From Penicillus capitatus (Eukaryota > Chlorophyta), in the NCBI GenBank assembly GCA_965649825.1, contig OZ287697.1, forward strand, positions 1-64,000: DNA of 64,000 nt, given 5' to 3'. Shown here piece after piece: positions 1-12,400 of the stretch. Under the pieces are notes generated by a model. It was not told the DNA's origin. It ran no database searches and saw nothing but the letters and a program-made list of their open reading frames with translations. The stretch's first letter is position 1, and each line of letters begins with the position of its first letter. The translations under genes and the position numbers were made by a program.

Positions 1-3000
1 GGCCAGGTTACACCTGATGCGACGCAACCGCCACGATTTCAACCAAGTACGACACCGCCCAAAGCCAAACGAACCTCCGGTGATCGGCATCCGCGGTGTG
101 TCCCGAGGCGTCCCGCACCCGTCTGCGTCGAAGATTGCCGACGGTGGGCCCTCCGTGGGCCGTGGTCTGCCGAAATGTCGAATCCGGAAAGGTCGCGCCA
201 CAGCCCGAGGACGCCGCCGTCGGGCTCCAACCAAGGGTCCGTCGGCATCCACTCGACCCCGCCGACACATTGCCGCCCTCGCTGGACCGTGTCGCCGGCG
301 TCATCGTGCACTTCCAGATCGTACTGACAGGCCAGGTTACACCTGATGCGACGTAACCGCCACGATTTCAACCAAGTACGACACCGCCCAAAGCCAAACG
401 AACCTCCGGTGATCGGCATCCGCGGTGTGTCCCGAGGCGTCCCGCACCCGTCTGCGTCGAAGATTGCCGACGGTGGGCCCTCCGTGGGCCGTGGTCTGCC
501 GAAATGTCGAATCCGGAAAGGTCGCGCCACAGGCCGAGAACGCCGCCGCCGGGCTCCAACCAAGGGTCCGTCGGCATCCACTCGACCCCGCCGACACATC
601 CCCACCCTCGCTCGACCGTGTCGCCGGCGTCATCGTGCACTTCCAGATCGTACTGACAGGCCAGGTTACACCTGATGCGACGTGACCGCCACGATTTCAA
701 CCAAGTACGACACCGCCCAAAGCCAAACGAGCCTCCACCGATTGGCATCCGCGGTGTGTCCCGAGACGTCCCGCACCCGTCTGCGTCGAAGACTGCCGAC
801 GGTGGGCCCTCCGTCGGCCGCAATCTGCCGAAATGTCGAATCCGGAAAGGCCGCGCCACAGCCCGAGCACGCCGCCGTCGGGCTCCAACCAAGGGTCCGT
901 CGGCATCCACTTGACCCCGCCGACACATCCCCACCCTCGCTCGACCGTGTCGCCGGCGTCATCGTGCACTTCCAGATCGTACTGACAGGCCAGGTTACAC
1001 CTGATGCGACGTGACCGCCACGATTTCAACCAAGTACCACACCGCCCAGAGCCAAACGAAACCTCCGGTGATCGGCATCCGCGGTGTGTCCCGAGACGTC
1101 CCGCACCCGTCTGCGTCGAAGACTGCCGACGGTGGGCCCTCCGTCGGCCGCAATCTGCCGAAATGTCGAATCCGGAAAGGCCGCGCCACAGCCCGAGAAC
1201 GCCGCCGCCGGGCTCCAACCAAGGGTCCGTCGGCATCCACTCGACCCCGCCGACACATCCCCGCCCTCGCTCGACCGTGTCGCCGGCGGCATCGTGCACT
1301 TCCGGATCGTACTGACAGGCCAGGTTACACCTGATGCGACGTAACGGCCACCATTTCAACTCCGTACGACACCGCCCAGAGCCAAACGAGCCTCCGGTGA
1401 TCGGCATCCGCGGTGTGTCCCGAGGCGTCCCGCACCCGTCTGCGTCGAAGACTGCCGACGGTGGGCCCGCCGTCGGCCGTAGTGTGCCGAAATGTCGAAT
1501 CCGGAAAGGCCGCGCCACAGCCCGAGCACGCCGCCGCCGGGCTCCAACCAAGGGTCCGTCGGCATCCACTCGACCCCGCCGACACATCCCCGCCCTCGCT
1601 CGACCGTGTCGCCGGCGGCATCGTGCACTTCCGGATCGTACTGACAGGCCAGGTTACACCTGATGCGACGTAACCGCCACGATTTCAACCAAGTACGACA
1701 CCGCCCAAAGCCAAACGAACCTCCGGTGATCGGCATCCGCGGTGTGTCCCGAGACGTCCCGCACCCGTCTGCGTTGTAGTCTGCCGACGGTGGGCCCTCC
1801 GTCGGCCGCAATCTGCCGAAATGTCGAATCCGGAAAGGTCGCGCCACAGCCCGAGAACGCCGCCGCCGGGCTCCAACCAAGGGTCCGTCCGCATCCACTC
1901 GACCCCGCCGACACATTCCCACCCTCGCTCGACCGTGTCGCCGGCTGCATCGTGCACTTCCGGATCGTACTGACAGGCCAGGTTACACCTGATGCGAAGT
2001 AACGGCCACCATTTCAACTCCGTACGACACCGTCCAGAGCCAAACGAGCCTCCGGTGATTGGCATCCGCGGTGTGTCCCGAGGCGTCCCGCACCCGTCTG
2101 CGTCGAAGACTGCCGACGGTGGGCCCTCCGTCGGCCGTAGTGTGCCGAAATGTCGAATCCGGAAAGGCCGCGCCACAGCCCGAGAACGCCGCCGTCGGGC
2201 TCCAACCAAGGGTCCGTCGGCATCCACTCGACCCCGCCGACACATTCCCACCCTCGCTGGACCGTGTCGCCGGCGTCGTCGTGCACTTCCAGATCGTACT
2301 GACAGGCCAGGTTACACCTGATGCGACGTGACCGCCACGATTTCAACCAAGTACGACACCGCCCAAAGCCAAACGAGCTTGCACCGATCGGCATCCGCGG
2401 TGTGTCCCGAGGCGTCCCGCACCCGTCTGCGTCGAAGACTGCCGACGGTGGGCCCGCCGTCGGCCGTAGTGTGCCGAAATGTCGAATCCGGAAAGGCCGC
2501 GCCACAGCCCGAGCACGCCGCCGCCGGGCTCCAACCAAGGGTCCGTCGGCATCCACTCGACCCCGCCGACACATTGCCGCCCTCGCTGGACCGTGTCGCC
2601 GGCGTCGTCGTGCACTTCCAGATCGTACTGACAGGCCAGGTTACACCTGATGCGACGTGACCGCCACGATTTCAACCAAGTACGACACCGCCCAAAGCCA
2701 AACGAGCTTGCACCGATCGGCATCCGCGGTGTGTCCCGAGACGTCCCGCACCCGTCTGCGTCGAAGACTGCCGACGGTGGGCCCGCCGTCGGCCGTAGTG
2801 TGCCGAAATGTCGAATCCGGAAAGGCCGCGCCACAGCCCGAGAACGCCGCCGCCGGGCTCCAACCAAGGGTCCGTCGGCATCCACTCGACCCCGCCGACA
2901 CATTGCCGCCCTCGCTCGACCGTGTCGCCGGCGGCATCGTGCACTTCCGGATCGTACTGACAGGCCAGGTTACACCTGATGCGACGTGACCGCCACGATT

Positions 3001-6000
3001 TCAACCAAGTACGACACCGCCCAAAGCCAAACGAACCTCCGGTGATCGGCATCCGCGGTGTGTCCCGAGGCGTCCCGCACCCGTCTGCGTTGTAGTCTGC
3101 CGACGGTGGGCCCTCCGTCGGCCGCAATCTGCCGAAATGTCGAATCCGGAAAGGTCGCGCCACAGCCCGAGAACGCCGCCGCCGGGCTCCAACCAAGGGT
3201 CCGTCGGCATCCACTCGACCCCGCCGACACATCCCCGCCCTCGCTCGACCGTGTCGCCGGCTGCATCGTGCACTTCCGGATCGTACTGACAGGCCAGGTT
3301 ACACCTGATGCGACGTAACGGCCACCATTTCAACTCCGTACGACACCGCCCAGAGCCAAACGAGCCTCCGGTGATTGGCATCCGCGGTGTGTCCCGAGGC
3401 GTCCCGCACCCGTCTGCGTCGAAGACTGCCGACGGTGGGCCCGCCGTCGGCCGTAGTGTGCCGAAATGTCGAATCCGGAAAGGCCGCGCCACAGCCCGAG
3501 CACGCCGCCGCCGGGCTCCAACCAAGGGTCCGTCGGCATCCACTCGACCCCGCCGACACATTGCCGCCCTCGCTCGACCGTGTCGCCGGCGGCATCGTGC
3601 ACTTCCGGATCGTACTGACAGGCCAGGTTACACCTGATGCGACGTAACCGCCACGATTTCAACCAAGTACGACACCGCCCAAAGCCAAACGAACCTCCGG
3701 TGATCGGCATCCGCGGTGTGTCCCGAGACGTCCCGCACCCGTCTGCGTCGAAGATTGCCGACGGTGGGCCCTCCGTCGGCCGCAATCTGCCGAAATGTCG
3801 AATCCGGAAAGGTCGCGCCACAGCCCGAGAACGCCGCCGCCGGGCTCCAACCAAGGGTCCGTCCGCATCCACTCGACCCCGCCGACACATCCCCGCCCTC
3901 GCTCGACCGTGTCGCCGGCGGCATCGTGCACTTCCGGATCGTACTGACAGGCCAGGTTACACCTGATGCGACGTAACCGCCACGATTTCAACCAAGTACG
4001 ACACCGCCCAAAGCCAAACGAACCTCCGGTGATCGGCATCCGCGGTGTGTCCCGAGACGTCCCGCACCCGTCTGCGTCGAAGATTGCCGACGGTGGGCCC
4101 TCCGTCGGCCGCAATCTGCCGAAATGTCGAATCCGGAAAGGTCGCGCCACAGCCCGAGAACGCCGCCGCCGGGCTCCAACCAAGGGTCCGTCCGCATCCA
4201 CTCGACCCCGCCGACACATTCCCACCCTCGCTCGACCGTGTCGCCGGCTGCATCGTGCACTTCCGGATCGTACTGACAGGCCAGGTTACACCTGATGCGA
4301 CGTAACGGCCACCATTTCAACTCCGTACGACACCGTCCAGAGCCAAACGAGCCTCCGGTGATTGGCATCCGCGGTGTGTCCCGAGGCGTCCCGCACCCGT
4401 CTGCGTCGAAGACTGCCGACGGTGGGCCCTCCGTCGGCCGTAGTGTGCCGAAATGTCGAATCCGGAAAGGCCGCGCCACAGCCCGAGAACGCCGCCGTCG
4501 GGCTCCAACCAAGGGTCCGTCGGCATCCACTCGACCCCGCCGACACATTCCCACCCTCGCTGGACCGTGTCGCCGGCGTCGTCGTGCACTTCCAGATCGT
4601 ACTGACAGGCCAGGTTACACCTGATGCGACGTGACCGCCACGATTTCAACCAAGTACGACACCGCCCAAAGCCAAACGAGCTTGCACCGATCGGCATCCG
4701 CGGTGTGTCCCGAGACGTCCCGCACCCGTCTGCGTCGAAGACTGCCGACGGTGGGCCCGCCGTCGGCCGTAGTGTGCCGAAATGTCGAATCCGGAAAGGC
4801 CGCGCCACAGCCCGAGCACGCCGCCGCCGGGCTCCAACCAAGGGTCCGTCGGCATCCACTCGACCCCGCCGACACATTGCCGCCCTCGCTCGACCGTGTC
4901 GCCGGCGGCATCGTGCACTTCCGGATCGTACTGACAGGCCAGGTTACACCTGATGCGACGTAACCGCCACGATTTCAACCAAGTACGACACCGCCCAAAG
5001 CCAAACGAACCTCCGGTGATCGGCATCCGCGGTGTGTCCCGAGACGTCCCGCACCCGTCTGCGTCGAAGATTGCCGACGGTGGGCCCTCCGTCGGCCGCA
5101 ATCTGCCGAAATGTCGAATCCGGAAAGGTCGCGCCACAGCCCGAGAACGCCGCCGCCGGGCTCCAACCAAGGGTCCGTCCGCATCCACTCGACCCCGCCG
5201 ACACATTCCCACCCTCGCTCGACCGTGTCGCCGGCTGCATCGTGCACTTCCGGATCGTACTGACAGGCCAGGTTACACCTGATGCGACGTAACGGCCACC
5301 ATTTCAACTCCGTACGACACCGTCCAGAGCCAAACGAGCCTCCGGTGATTGGCATCCGCGGTGTGTCCCGAGGCGTCCCGCACCCGTCTGCGTCGAAGAC
5401 TGCCGACGGTGGGCCCTCCGTCGGCCGTAGTGTGCCGAAATGTCGAATCCGGAAAGGCCGCGCCACAGCCCGAGAACGCCGCCGTCGGGCTCCAACCAAG
5501 GGTCCGTCGGCATCCACTCGACCCCGCCGACACATTCCCACCCTCGCTGGACCGTGTCGCCGGCGTCGTCGTGCACTTCCAGATCGTACTGACAGGCCAG
5601 GTTACACCTGATGCGACGTGACCGCCACGATTTCAACCAAGTACGACACCGCCCAAAGCCAAACGAGCTTGCACCGATCGGCATCCGCGGTGTGTCCCGA
5701 GACGTCCCGCACCCGTCTGCGTCGAAGACTGCCGACGGTGGGCCCGCCGTCGGCCGTAGTGTGCCGAAATGTCGAATCCGGAAAGGCCGCGCCACAGCCC
5801 GAGCACGCCGCCGCCGGGCTCCAACCAAGGGTCCGTCGGCATCCACTCGACCCCGCCGACACATTGCCGCCCTCGCTCGACCGTGTCGCCGGCGGCATCG
5901 TGCACTTCCGGATCGTACTGACAGGCCAGGTTACACCTGATGCGACGTGACCGCCACGATTTCAACCAAGTACGACACCGCCCAAAGCCAAACGAACCTC

Positions 6001-7570
6001 CGGTGATCGGCATCCGCGGTGTGTCCCGAGGCGTCCCGCACCCGTCTGCGTTGTAGTCTGCCGACGGTGGGCCCTCCGTCGGCCGCAATCTGCCGAAATG
6101 TCGAATCCGGAAAGGTCGCGCCACAGCCCGAGAACGCCGCCGCCGGGCTCCAACCAAGGGTCCGTCGGCATCCACTCGACCCCGCCGACACATCCCCGCC
6201 CTCGCTCGACCGTGTCGCCGGCTGCATCGTGCACTTCCGGATCGTACTGACAGGCCAGGTTACACCTGATGCGACGTAACGGCCACCATTTCAACTCCGT
6301 ACGACACCGCCCAGAGCCAAACGAGCCTCCGGTGATTGGCATCCGCGGTGTGTCCCGAGACGTCCCGCACCCGTCTGCGTCGAAGACTGCCGACGGTGGG
6401 CCCTCCGTCGGCCGTAGTGTGCCGAAATGTCGAATCCGGAAAGGCCGCGCCACAGCCCGAGCACGCCGCCGTCGGGCTCCAACCAAGGGTCCGTCGGCAT
6501 CCACTCGACCCCGCCGACACATCCCCGCCCTCGCTCGACCGTGTCGCCGGCGTCATCGTGCACTTCCAGATCGTACTGACAGGCCAGGTTACACCTGATG
6601 CGACGTGACCGCCACGATTTCAACCAAGTACGACACCGCCCAAAGCCAAACGAACCTCCGGTGATCGGCATCCGCGGTGTGTCCCGAGGCGTCCCGCACC
6701 CGTGTGCGTCGAAGATTGCCGACGGTGGGCCCTCCGTGGGCCGTGGTCTGCCGAAATGTCGAATCCGGAAAGGTCGCGCCACAGCCCGAGAACGCCGCCG
6801 TCGGGCTCCAACCAAGGGTCCGTCGGCATCCACTCGACCCCGCCGACACATTGCCGCCCTCGCTGGACCGTGTCGCCGGCGTCATCGTGCACTTCCAGAT
6901 CGTACTGACAGGCCAGGTTACACCTGATGCGACGTAACCGCCACGATTTCAACCAAGTACGACACCGCCCAAAGCCAAACGAACCTCCGGTGATCGGCAT
7001 CCGCGGTGTGTCCCGAGGCGTCCCGCACCCGTCTGCGTCGAAGATTGCCGACGGTGGGCCCTCCGTGGGCCGTGGTCTGCCGAAATGTCGAATCCGGAAA
7101 GGCCGCGCCACAGGCCGAGCACGCCGCCGCCGGGCTCCAACCAAGGGTCCGCCCGCATCCACTCGACCCCGCCGACACATCCCCGCCCTCGCTGGACCGT
7201 GTCGCCGGCGTCATCGTGCACTTCCAGATCGTACTGACAGGCCAGGTTACACCTGATGCGACGTAACCGCCACGATTTCAACCAAGTACGACACCGCCCA
7301 AAGCCAAACGAACCTCCGGTGATCGGCATCCGCGGTGTGTCCCGAGACGTCCCGCACCCGTCTGCGTCGAAGATTGCCGACGGTGGGCCCTCCGTCGGCC
7401 GCAATCTGCCGAAATGTCGAATCCGGAAACGCCGCGCCACAGCCCGAGGACGCCGCCGTGGGGCTCCAATTAAGGGTCCGCCGGCATCCACTCGACCCCG
7501 CCGACACATTCCCACCCTCGCTCGACCGTGTCGCAGGCAGCATCTTGCACTTCCAGATCGTACTGACAGG
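1..7570. repeat. 329-bp GC-rich tandem satellite array
   Basis: Head-to-tail repeat of a 329-bp monomer; the landmark GGCCAGGTTACACCTGATG recurs at 1, 330, 659, 988, 1318 and so on to about 7240, giving 23 monomers. One monomer (988-1317) is 330 bp because of a single inserted base near 1060. Monomers differ by scattered substitutions at recurrent positions. The array is visibly far richer in G+C than the DNA to its right and starts inside the window, so it extends leftwards. Every monomer is open for about 110 codons forward and up to 188 codons in reverse, but 329 is not a multiple of three, so no frame continues coherently between units; I treat these as chance frames in GC-rich DNA. Such arrays are typical of centromeric, pericentromeric or subtelomeric heterochromatin; which one cannot be told here. 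Confidence 0.97.
3950..5923. repeat. Higher-order repeat: two copies of a 3-monomer (987-bp) block
   Basis: Monomers beginning near 3950, 4279 and 4608 carry the same diagnostic variants as those near 4937, 5266 and 5595: the conceptual translations of the three monomers are identical between the two blocks, while the three monomers within a block differ from each other. The array has therefore been amplified in 987-bp blocks as well as single units. The monomer at 1976 closely resembles those at 4279 and 5266, so related blocks lie elsewhere in the array. Confidence 0.85.
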
Positions 7571-7724
7571 TTAGGTTACACCTGATGTGACGTGTGGTAG
7601 GTTTTGATTTGACGCGGATATTAATAACTGCTGGTCATCATGTTGTCAGCGAACAGCTGTCCACCTTCGTGCAGCTGACAAACGGAGACGCGTTGATAGG
7701 ACGTTTGCGTACGTTCGACGCGTA

Positions 7725-7740
7725 TATAATCCGGATTATA
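7725..7740. repeat. 16-bp perfect palindrome
   Basis: TATAATCCGGATTATA reads the same on both strands. It lies about 155 bp beyond the satellite edge, in otherwise unremarkable sequence. It could be a dimeric protein-binding site or chance; nothing else supports a role. Confidence 0.6.
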
Positions 7741-8240
7741 ATGATTCAACAGTCTTTGTAAGTTATAAGCCTCAGTCGTTAACCCGTTGTTCACCGACAA
7801 CGCGACACATGTCTCCTATGATGATGAGACATTTGTTGAACCATTCCCCTTCTGCTCTTTATCATCATGCCAGTATCCTTGCCACGCACAAGTAAACACT
7901 TCTTTAAATTATCCAATTTATTCAAGTACATGAAGCCCGGCGTAGACACACCAAGTAAACCGTTCATTTTGATTAGACTTCATAAAACCAAAGTGTTGGC
8001 CAAAAGATGATTTCAATTAGGCCTATTACAGATCTGTGGACCGGATGATGAGATTATTATTTAAGGTTCGGCTTCCGCGCACGTTCGACCGATTCTCCGC
8101 CGCCGACCTGAGCGTTTGAGTGCGACACAAAGGCAACAGCAAACGGTCGAGGTACACAGCCACATACACACGGATTACAAAGAGGGCAATGTTTAACAGG
8201 GGACGCGCTTTAAATATACTAATGGAGATGTAGCCCGGAA

Positions 8241-8289
8241 GGGGACAGCTGTCCGAATGGTACGACAGCGAAGTTAACAGCTGTCCCCT
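8241..8289. repeat. Inverted repeat with 12-nt arms
   Basis: GGGGACAGCTGT (8241-8252) and its exact reverse complement ACAGCTGTCCCC (8278-8289) are separated by 25 nt; the left arm also begins the palindrome GGACAGCTGTCC (8243-8254). A third ACAGCTGTCC copy occurs near 7652. This could be a stem-loop, an E-box-like cluster or the decayed ends of a small element; no target-site duplication is visible. Confidence 0.55.
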
Positions 8290-9403
8290 AAGACACAAAC
8301 ATTTCGTGATTTTTCAACAAATTAACAGAAAGAGACAAGTCGTTTGTTGTCGAGATTGCGGGATGTGGGAAGGACTATTAATGTTATGATGGGAGAGCAT
8401 CTGTACAAAACGCCCCCTTTTTAAGATCTTACATTTGTTTTCACTGTTTGTTCGTTCGGCGATGTCTTTGACTACACGGGGATTTTCACCATACCGATCA
8501 AAAAGATTGAATGATAAATCGATTCCACCAATTAACTTTCATGAACACTGTTGGTCTGCTGGCTGATCAAGCGGAGAAGTCTTAGGCGACGGTTTGAGGG
8601 CCGTCAGGACTGGTCGCTTGAACGTGAGGAAGCAGTTAGCGACGGTTAAGAGAGCGCTCGAGAGGGTCGAGAGATGACCGAAGTAGGGTGAAAGACGAGT
8701 CTGCAATAAGACGCGAAAGTCGTGAATTGGCAAATATCCAGAGTTCTAGTCTGGGTGACGTGTATTCTCGGAATGGTCGGAAAACGTCAGTGTCATCTGT
8801 GAACACTTAGACACTCGCCAAAAATCTCAGAAACTGGTGGAATTCGATGATTGCTGAGGTCGCGGCGACGTCCAGTTTAACGCTGCAAATGACCTGCGAG
8901 GTGCAAGCGACGTCGAGTTCTGAGCCGAAAGTCCGAGGCGACGGACGATGCTGTAACCCTGAGTGATCAGCCTGGATTACAGAAAAGGCGAGAAAAGCGT
9001 GGCAGTCAGTTGACGTGACGAAATGGACAGTCGACGCGCTGAGAAGAAGACGCAGCCAGTGGTAAAAGCCTGAAGATGCAGTGTCGCAGTGAGGCGAAGA
9101 CATGAAATCAAGGTGTCGCCAAGAGGCGACGTGAGACGCGAATTTAGTGTGTGTAACTAAGAAAAACGCAAATGATACGGAGAACATGGGCATATAAAAT
9201 AAAAACTTTAGGGGCAAGTTTGGGTTTAAAAGCTTTCGGTGTTGCGTGCATATTCTGTCGATCGAGTCGCTTTGCGTTGCTGACGACTACAAGCGTAATC
9301 CCGCTGCCGTGCTGACGATTTTGGCCTGTTTTTTAGTGCCAATTCTGCCCCATCGTCGCATAGTACTGCAGAAAACCAACAAACACAAACTTGTGCCTTC
9401 AAA

Positions 9404-12400
9404 CTACTCTTTAATTTCAAGATGTCCTAGCAATCCAGGAAATTTCTCATCAAATTCTAGTCTTAAAACCGCAACAAAACGATCGATAGTTTCCTTACCC
9501 CATTTACCAATTTCTTGCGAAGAAGATGTATGCATAACAAAGGAAACAGTTTTAAATTCTGTGAAGTGATTTAGCGTGAATGAGTTTTGCATAAACACGA
9601 GTAGAAGACTTCCTTTACAATCAGAAAGAGAAGATATTGCTGATGGTATAGCTTGTTCGGGTTTTATGCTTGCTAGTGCAGTTCTGGCAGCATTGCGCAC
9701 ATCCAACTGTTCATCGACGCATCCCCTTGCTAACGTCGGCAAAAATACGCCAGTGTGCTGGGGAGCCGCCGCAATAACGCGGTAGATGGACTCCATCACC
9801 GCTTGACGCACGTTCCGGTGATTGTCGCTGTACCCCTTTACTAGTGCATATGAAACCTCGCCGGCTAGCTGCGGCACAGCTGTCAAGACACGGCCGATAG
9901 CTTCAATCGCCACTGGACGCACGTGCCGATGTTCGACACTGCACCCCTTTACGAGCGTCGGAAGAAGCTCGTCGGCGTTTTGCGGCGCCGCGACGATGAG
10001 GCGGCCTATGGCCTCCGTCGCCGCTCGACGTACGCGCCAAGCTTCGACACCGCACCCCTTTTCCAGCGTCGGGAGAAGCTCTTCGGCGTACTCCGGCGCC
10101 GACTCGACGATGCGACCGATGGATTCCATCGTCTCTTGAAGTAATTTCCATTCTTCGTCGCCGGTGTGCCTCCCCAGCCCCGATATAACCACACTGCCGC
10201 ATAAATCCGGCGGCATGATCGTAATGTCTCTGCACAGCCTCGCAAACGTTGGCATAACCTCGTCGGCGTGCTGCGGCGCAGCTGCGACAGCGAGTCCGGT
10301 GGCTTCAATCGCCGCTCGGCGTGCCTCTCGGTGTTCGTCGTAGCACCTCGTCGACATCGTCGGTGTAACACCGTCGGCGTGCTGCGGCTTAGCTGCGATA
10401 ACGTTATCTATATCTATAATCGCCGATCGATGCACGTCCCATTCTTCGCTGCACCACCCTGCTAGTGTCGGCAGAATCTCGGTGACTTGCTCCGGCGCTG
10501 CCGAGGCAACTCGGTCGATAGCCTTTATCGCCGATCGACGCACGCTCCAGCCTTCATGGACGCGCCGCTCTGCCAGCGTCGGCAAAACCGCTCCGGCATG
10601 CTCCGGTGCCGAAGCGACGACACGGCCGATGGCCTCAATCGCCACGTCACACACGTCCGGGTCTTCGTCATCGCACCAGAGCACAAGCAATGGCAAAACT
10701 TCGCTGGCGTGCTTGGGCACTTGTTCTGCGAGAAAAGTTAACCTTTTGATTGACTCCTTTTTTTTGCACCAACTATCCGGCTGTTTTAGTAGTTGCAATA
10801 CGAATTGAATTATTATGTAACTCTGCTTTGAAGAGTGCCGTGCAAGCCTCTGGACATCTACGATTTTCGCCATTTCTATCCATCTTAAATCATGAACACA
10901 TGCTAGTATTCTCTTTGCTTCATCAATAGTTCCACTGAGAATTTGAGGAAATCCTTCTAAAACGTGCGGCAACTGTTGGAATTTGTCCACCACGAGTTCA
11001 CGAATTATAACATCATCGATAGTACTTTCGAGGAGTTGCCTTGCGCTTTCGGCGAGCTTGATTGCTTGTTCGTTGTTCAGAAGATTTTTCAAAACGTAGT
11101 CGTCCGACTCTTCGAGAACTGCCTCGATAACACGCATCTTCAATAAAAAGTGTTGCAGCCCAAGAACTTCAACTGGTTGTTCGTTAACAATCGAAAGCAT
11201 GTGTTGCAGTGCGTCTTTTCCACGGGCTTTTCCATATGCGTGCATCGCGAAGTACATTGTCAAGTCGTTGTTCTGATTGTATTTTTCTTCTTGGATAAAC
11301 GTTAGTAGTCGTCTTTCTTCATCCGATTCTTTTCTCTTCAGGCTTCTGGCAATAAATCTTCCAGCAAAGTACTCTTGAAAGGTGAGATGAAGAAATTGAT
11401 ATCGTTCTTCCTCCAAAACGAATAGGAGGAATCCACTTTCATTGAAAATTCTTGTTGTGTTTGCGGATGTTACATGACTTTCAACGAATCGTTCTTCGAT
11501 AAGCATTTGTCCACTTCGAAGTCCCTCAAAGGCTATCTTCTCGAGGTCTTCGAAAATAGCATCCTTGTTTGCATTCCTTGCCTCTGCCTCTAGCTTTTCT
11601 TTAAACCTCTTCCATACAAAATTTGTCACGTCGTCGTAGATCTGAAACATGCTCGCTCTCTTCTTCCGATCTTCAATAGATGTACCATGTTCTCTAGCCA
11701 GATAACAGAGAATGTGTGCCGTCACTGGGGTATGTGCGGCTTCCCACATACCTCGATCTTGTTGCAAAGAACGAATGAGTCTCGAAGCTTCATCATATTG
11801 CAGTTCTTTTCTTATGTAGTTTTTTAGCTGCTGGTCATTGAATCCAAGACACTCAAACTGGCAGTCGACTTTTCTTTGTGTCCCTTGAAGATTGTATGGT
11901 CGCGCAAGTATCAGAAGTTTGCATTTACTTTTCTCTGCCTCGGAAAGGATCTCTCTGGCATCGTCATTGGCTTCGTCCAATCCGTCAAACACCAGCAATG
12001 TGCTAGATACATCGAGATCATCGTTGATTTGAGTCTTCAACTCTTCAATTCGAGCATGGCTTCTTTTTTGTTTGAAACACAATTGCGCGACCACTTCTTC
12101 AATACCCTCTCCCCGTACAGTTTTGATTTTTGTGAGGTTTAGACGTCTTATCGGAACCACGTAAATGGCTTTGAACTCTTGCAACATCTTTCCCAGTGCC
12201 CATTTGTGTGCAATGGCTTTGCTTATGCAAGTCTTTCCCGAACCGGGATTTCCATAAAGAAGAGCTCTTCGGATTTCGCTCTTGTCAACACCCGCTTCCA
12301 GTGATCTCGGCTTAAACAAGTCTTCTATCGAAATCGGTGTTGTGACCTTTTTCTTTTGTTCGTGGTATTCTTTCAGATCATCCCTTTTTTGTATTGCGAA

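Larger units (their letters stand above)
7571..9403. other. Transition zone, no convincing gene
   Basis: Composition drops sharply after the last, most decayed monomer, whose landmark has become GGTTAGGTTACACCTGATG. Open frames here (for example 8807-9217 reverse) look random: no domain, no splice structure, no neighbour logic. The stretch holds several palindromes and a zone from about 8560 to 9150 rich in GCGACG/CGTCGC words, including a GTCGCC-AAGA-GGCGAC hairpin at 9115-9130. It lies 3' of the NACHT gene. Confidence 0.6.

Noticed and set aside
697-1587. 296-codon reverse open frame in the satellite
   Set aside because: It arises because the one 330-bp monomer keeps frame into the next unit; no start context, splice or similarity.
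1-7570. Dozens of overlapping 86-188 codon open frames in the satellite, both strands
   Set aside because: They repeat with the 329-bp monomer, exist on both strands at once, and change frame from unit to unit because 329 is not divisible by three. Stop codons are rare only because the DNA is GC-rich.
1-7570. CRISPR-like array
   Set aside because: Repeats are contiguous 329-bp units without spacers, in a eukaryotic genome.
7565-7590. Telomere repeat (GGTTAGGTTA)
   Set aside because: It is a single mutated copy of the satellite landmark GGCCAGGTTA, not a repeated telomeric unit.
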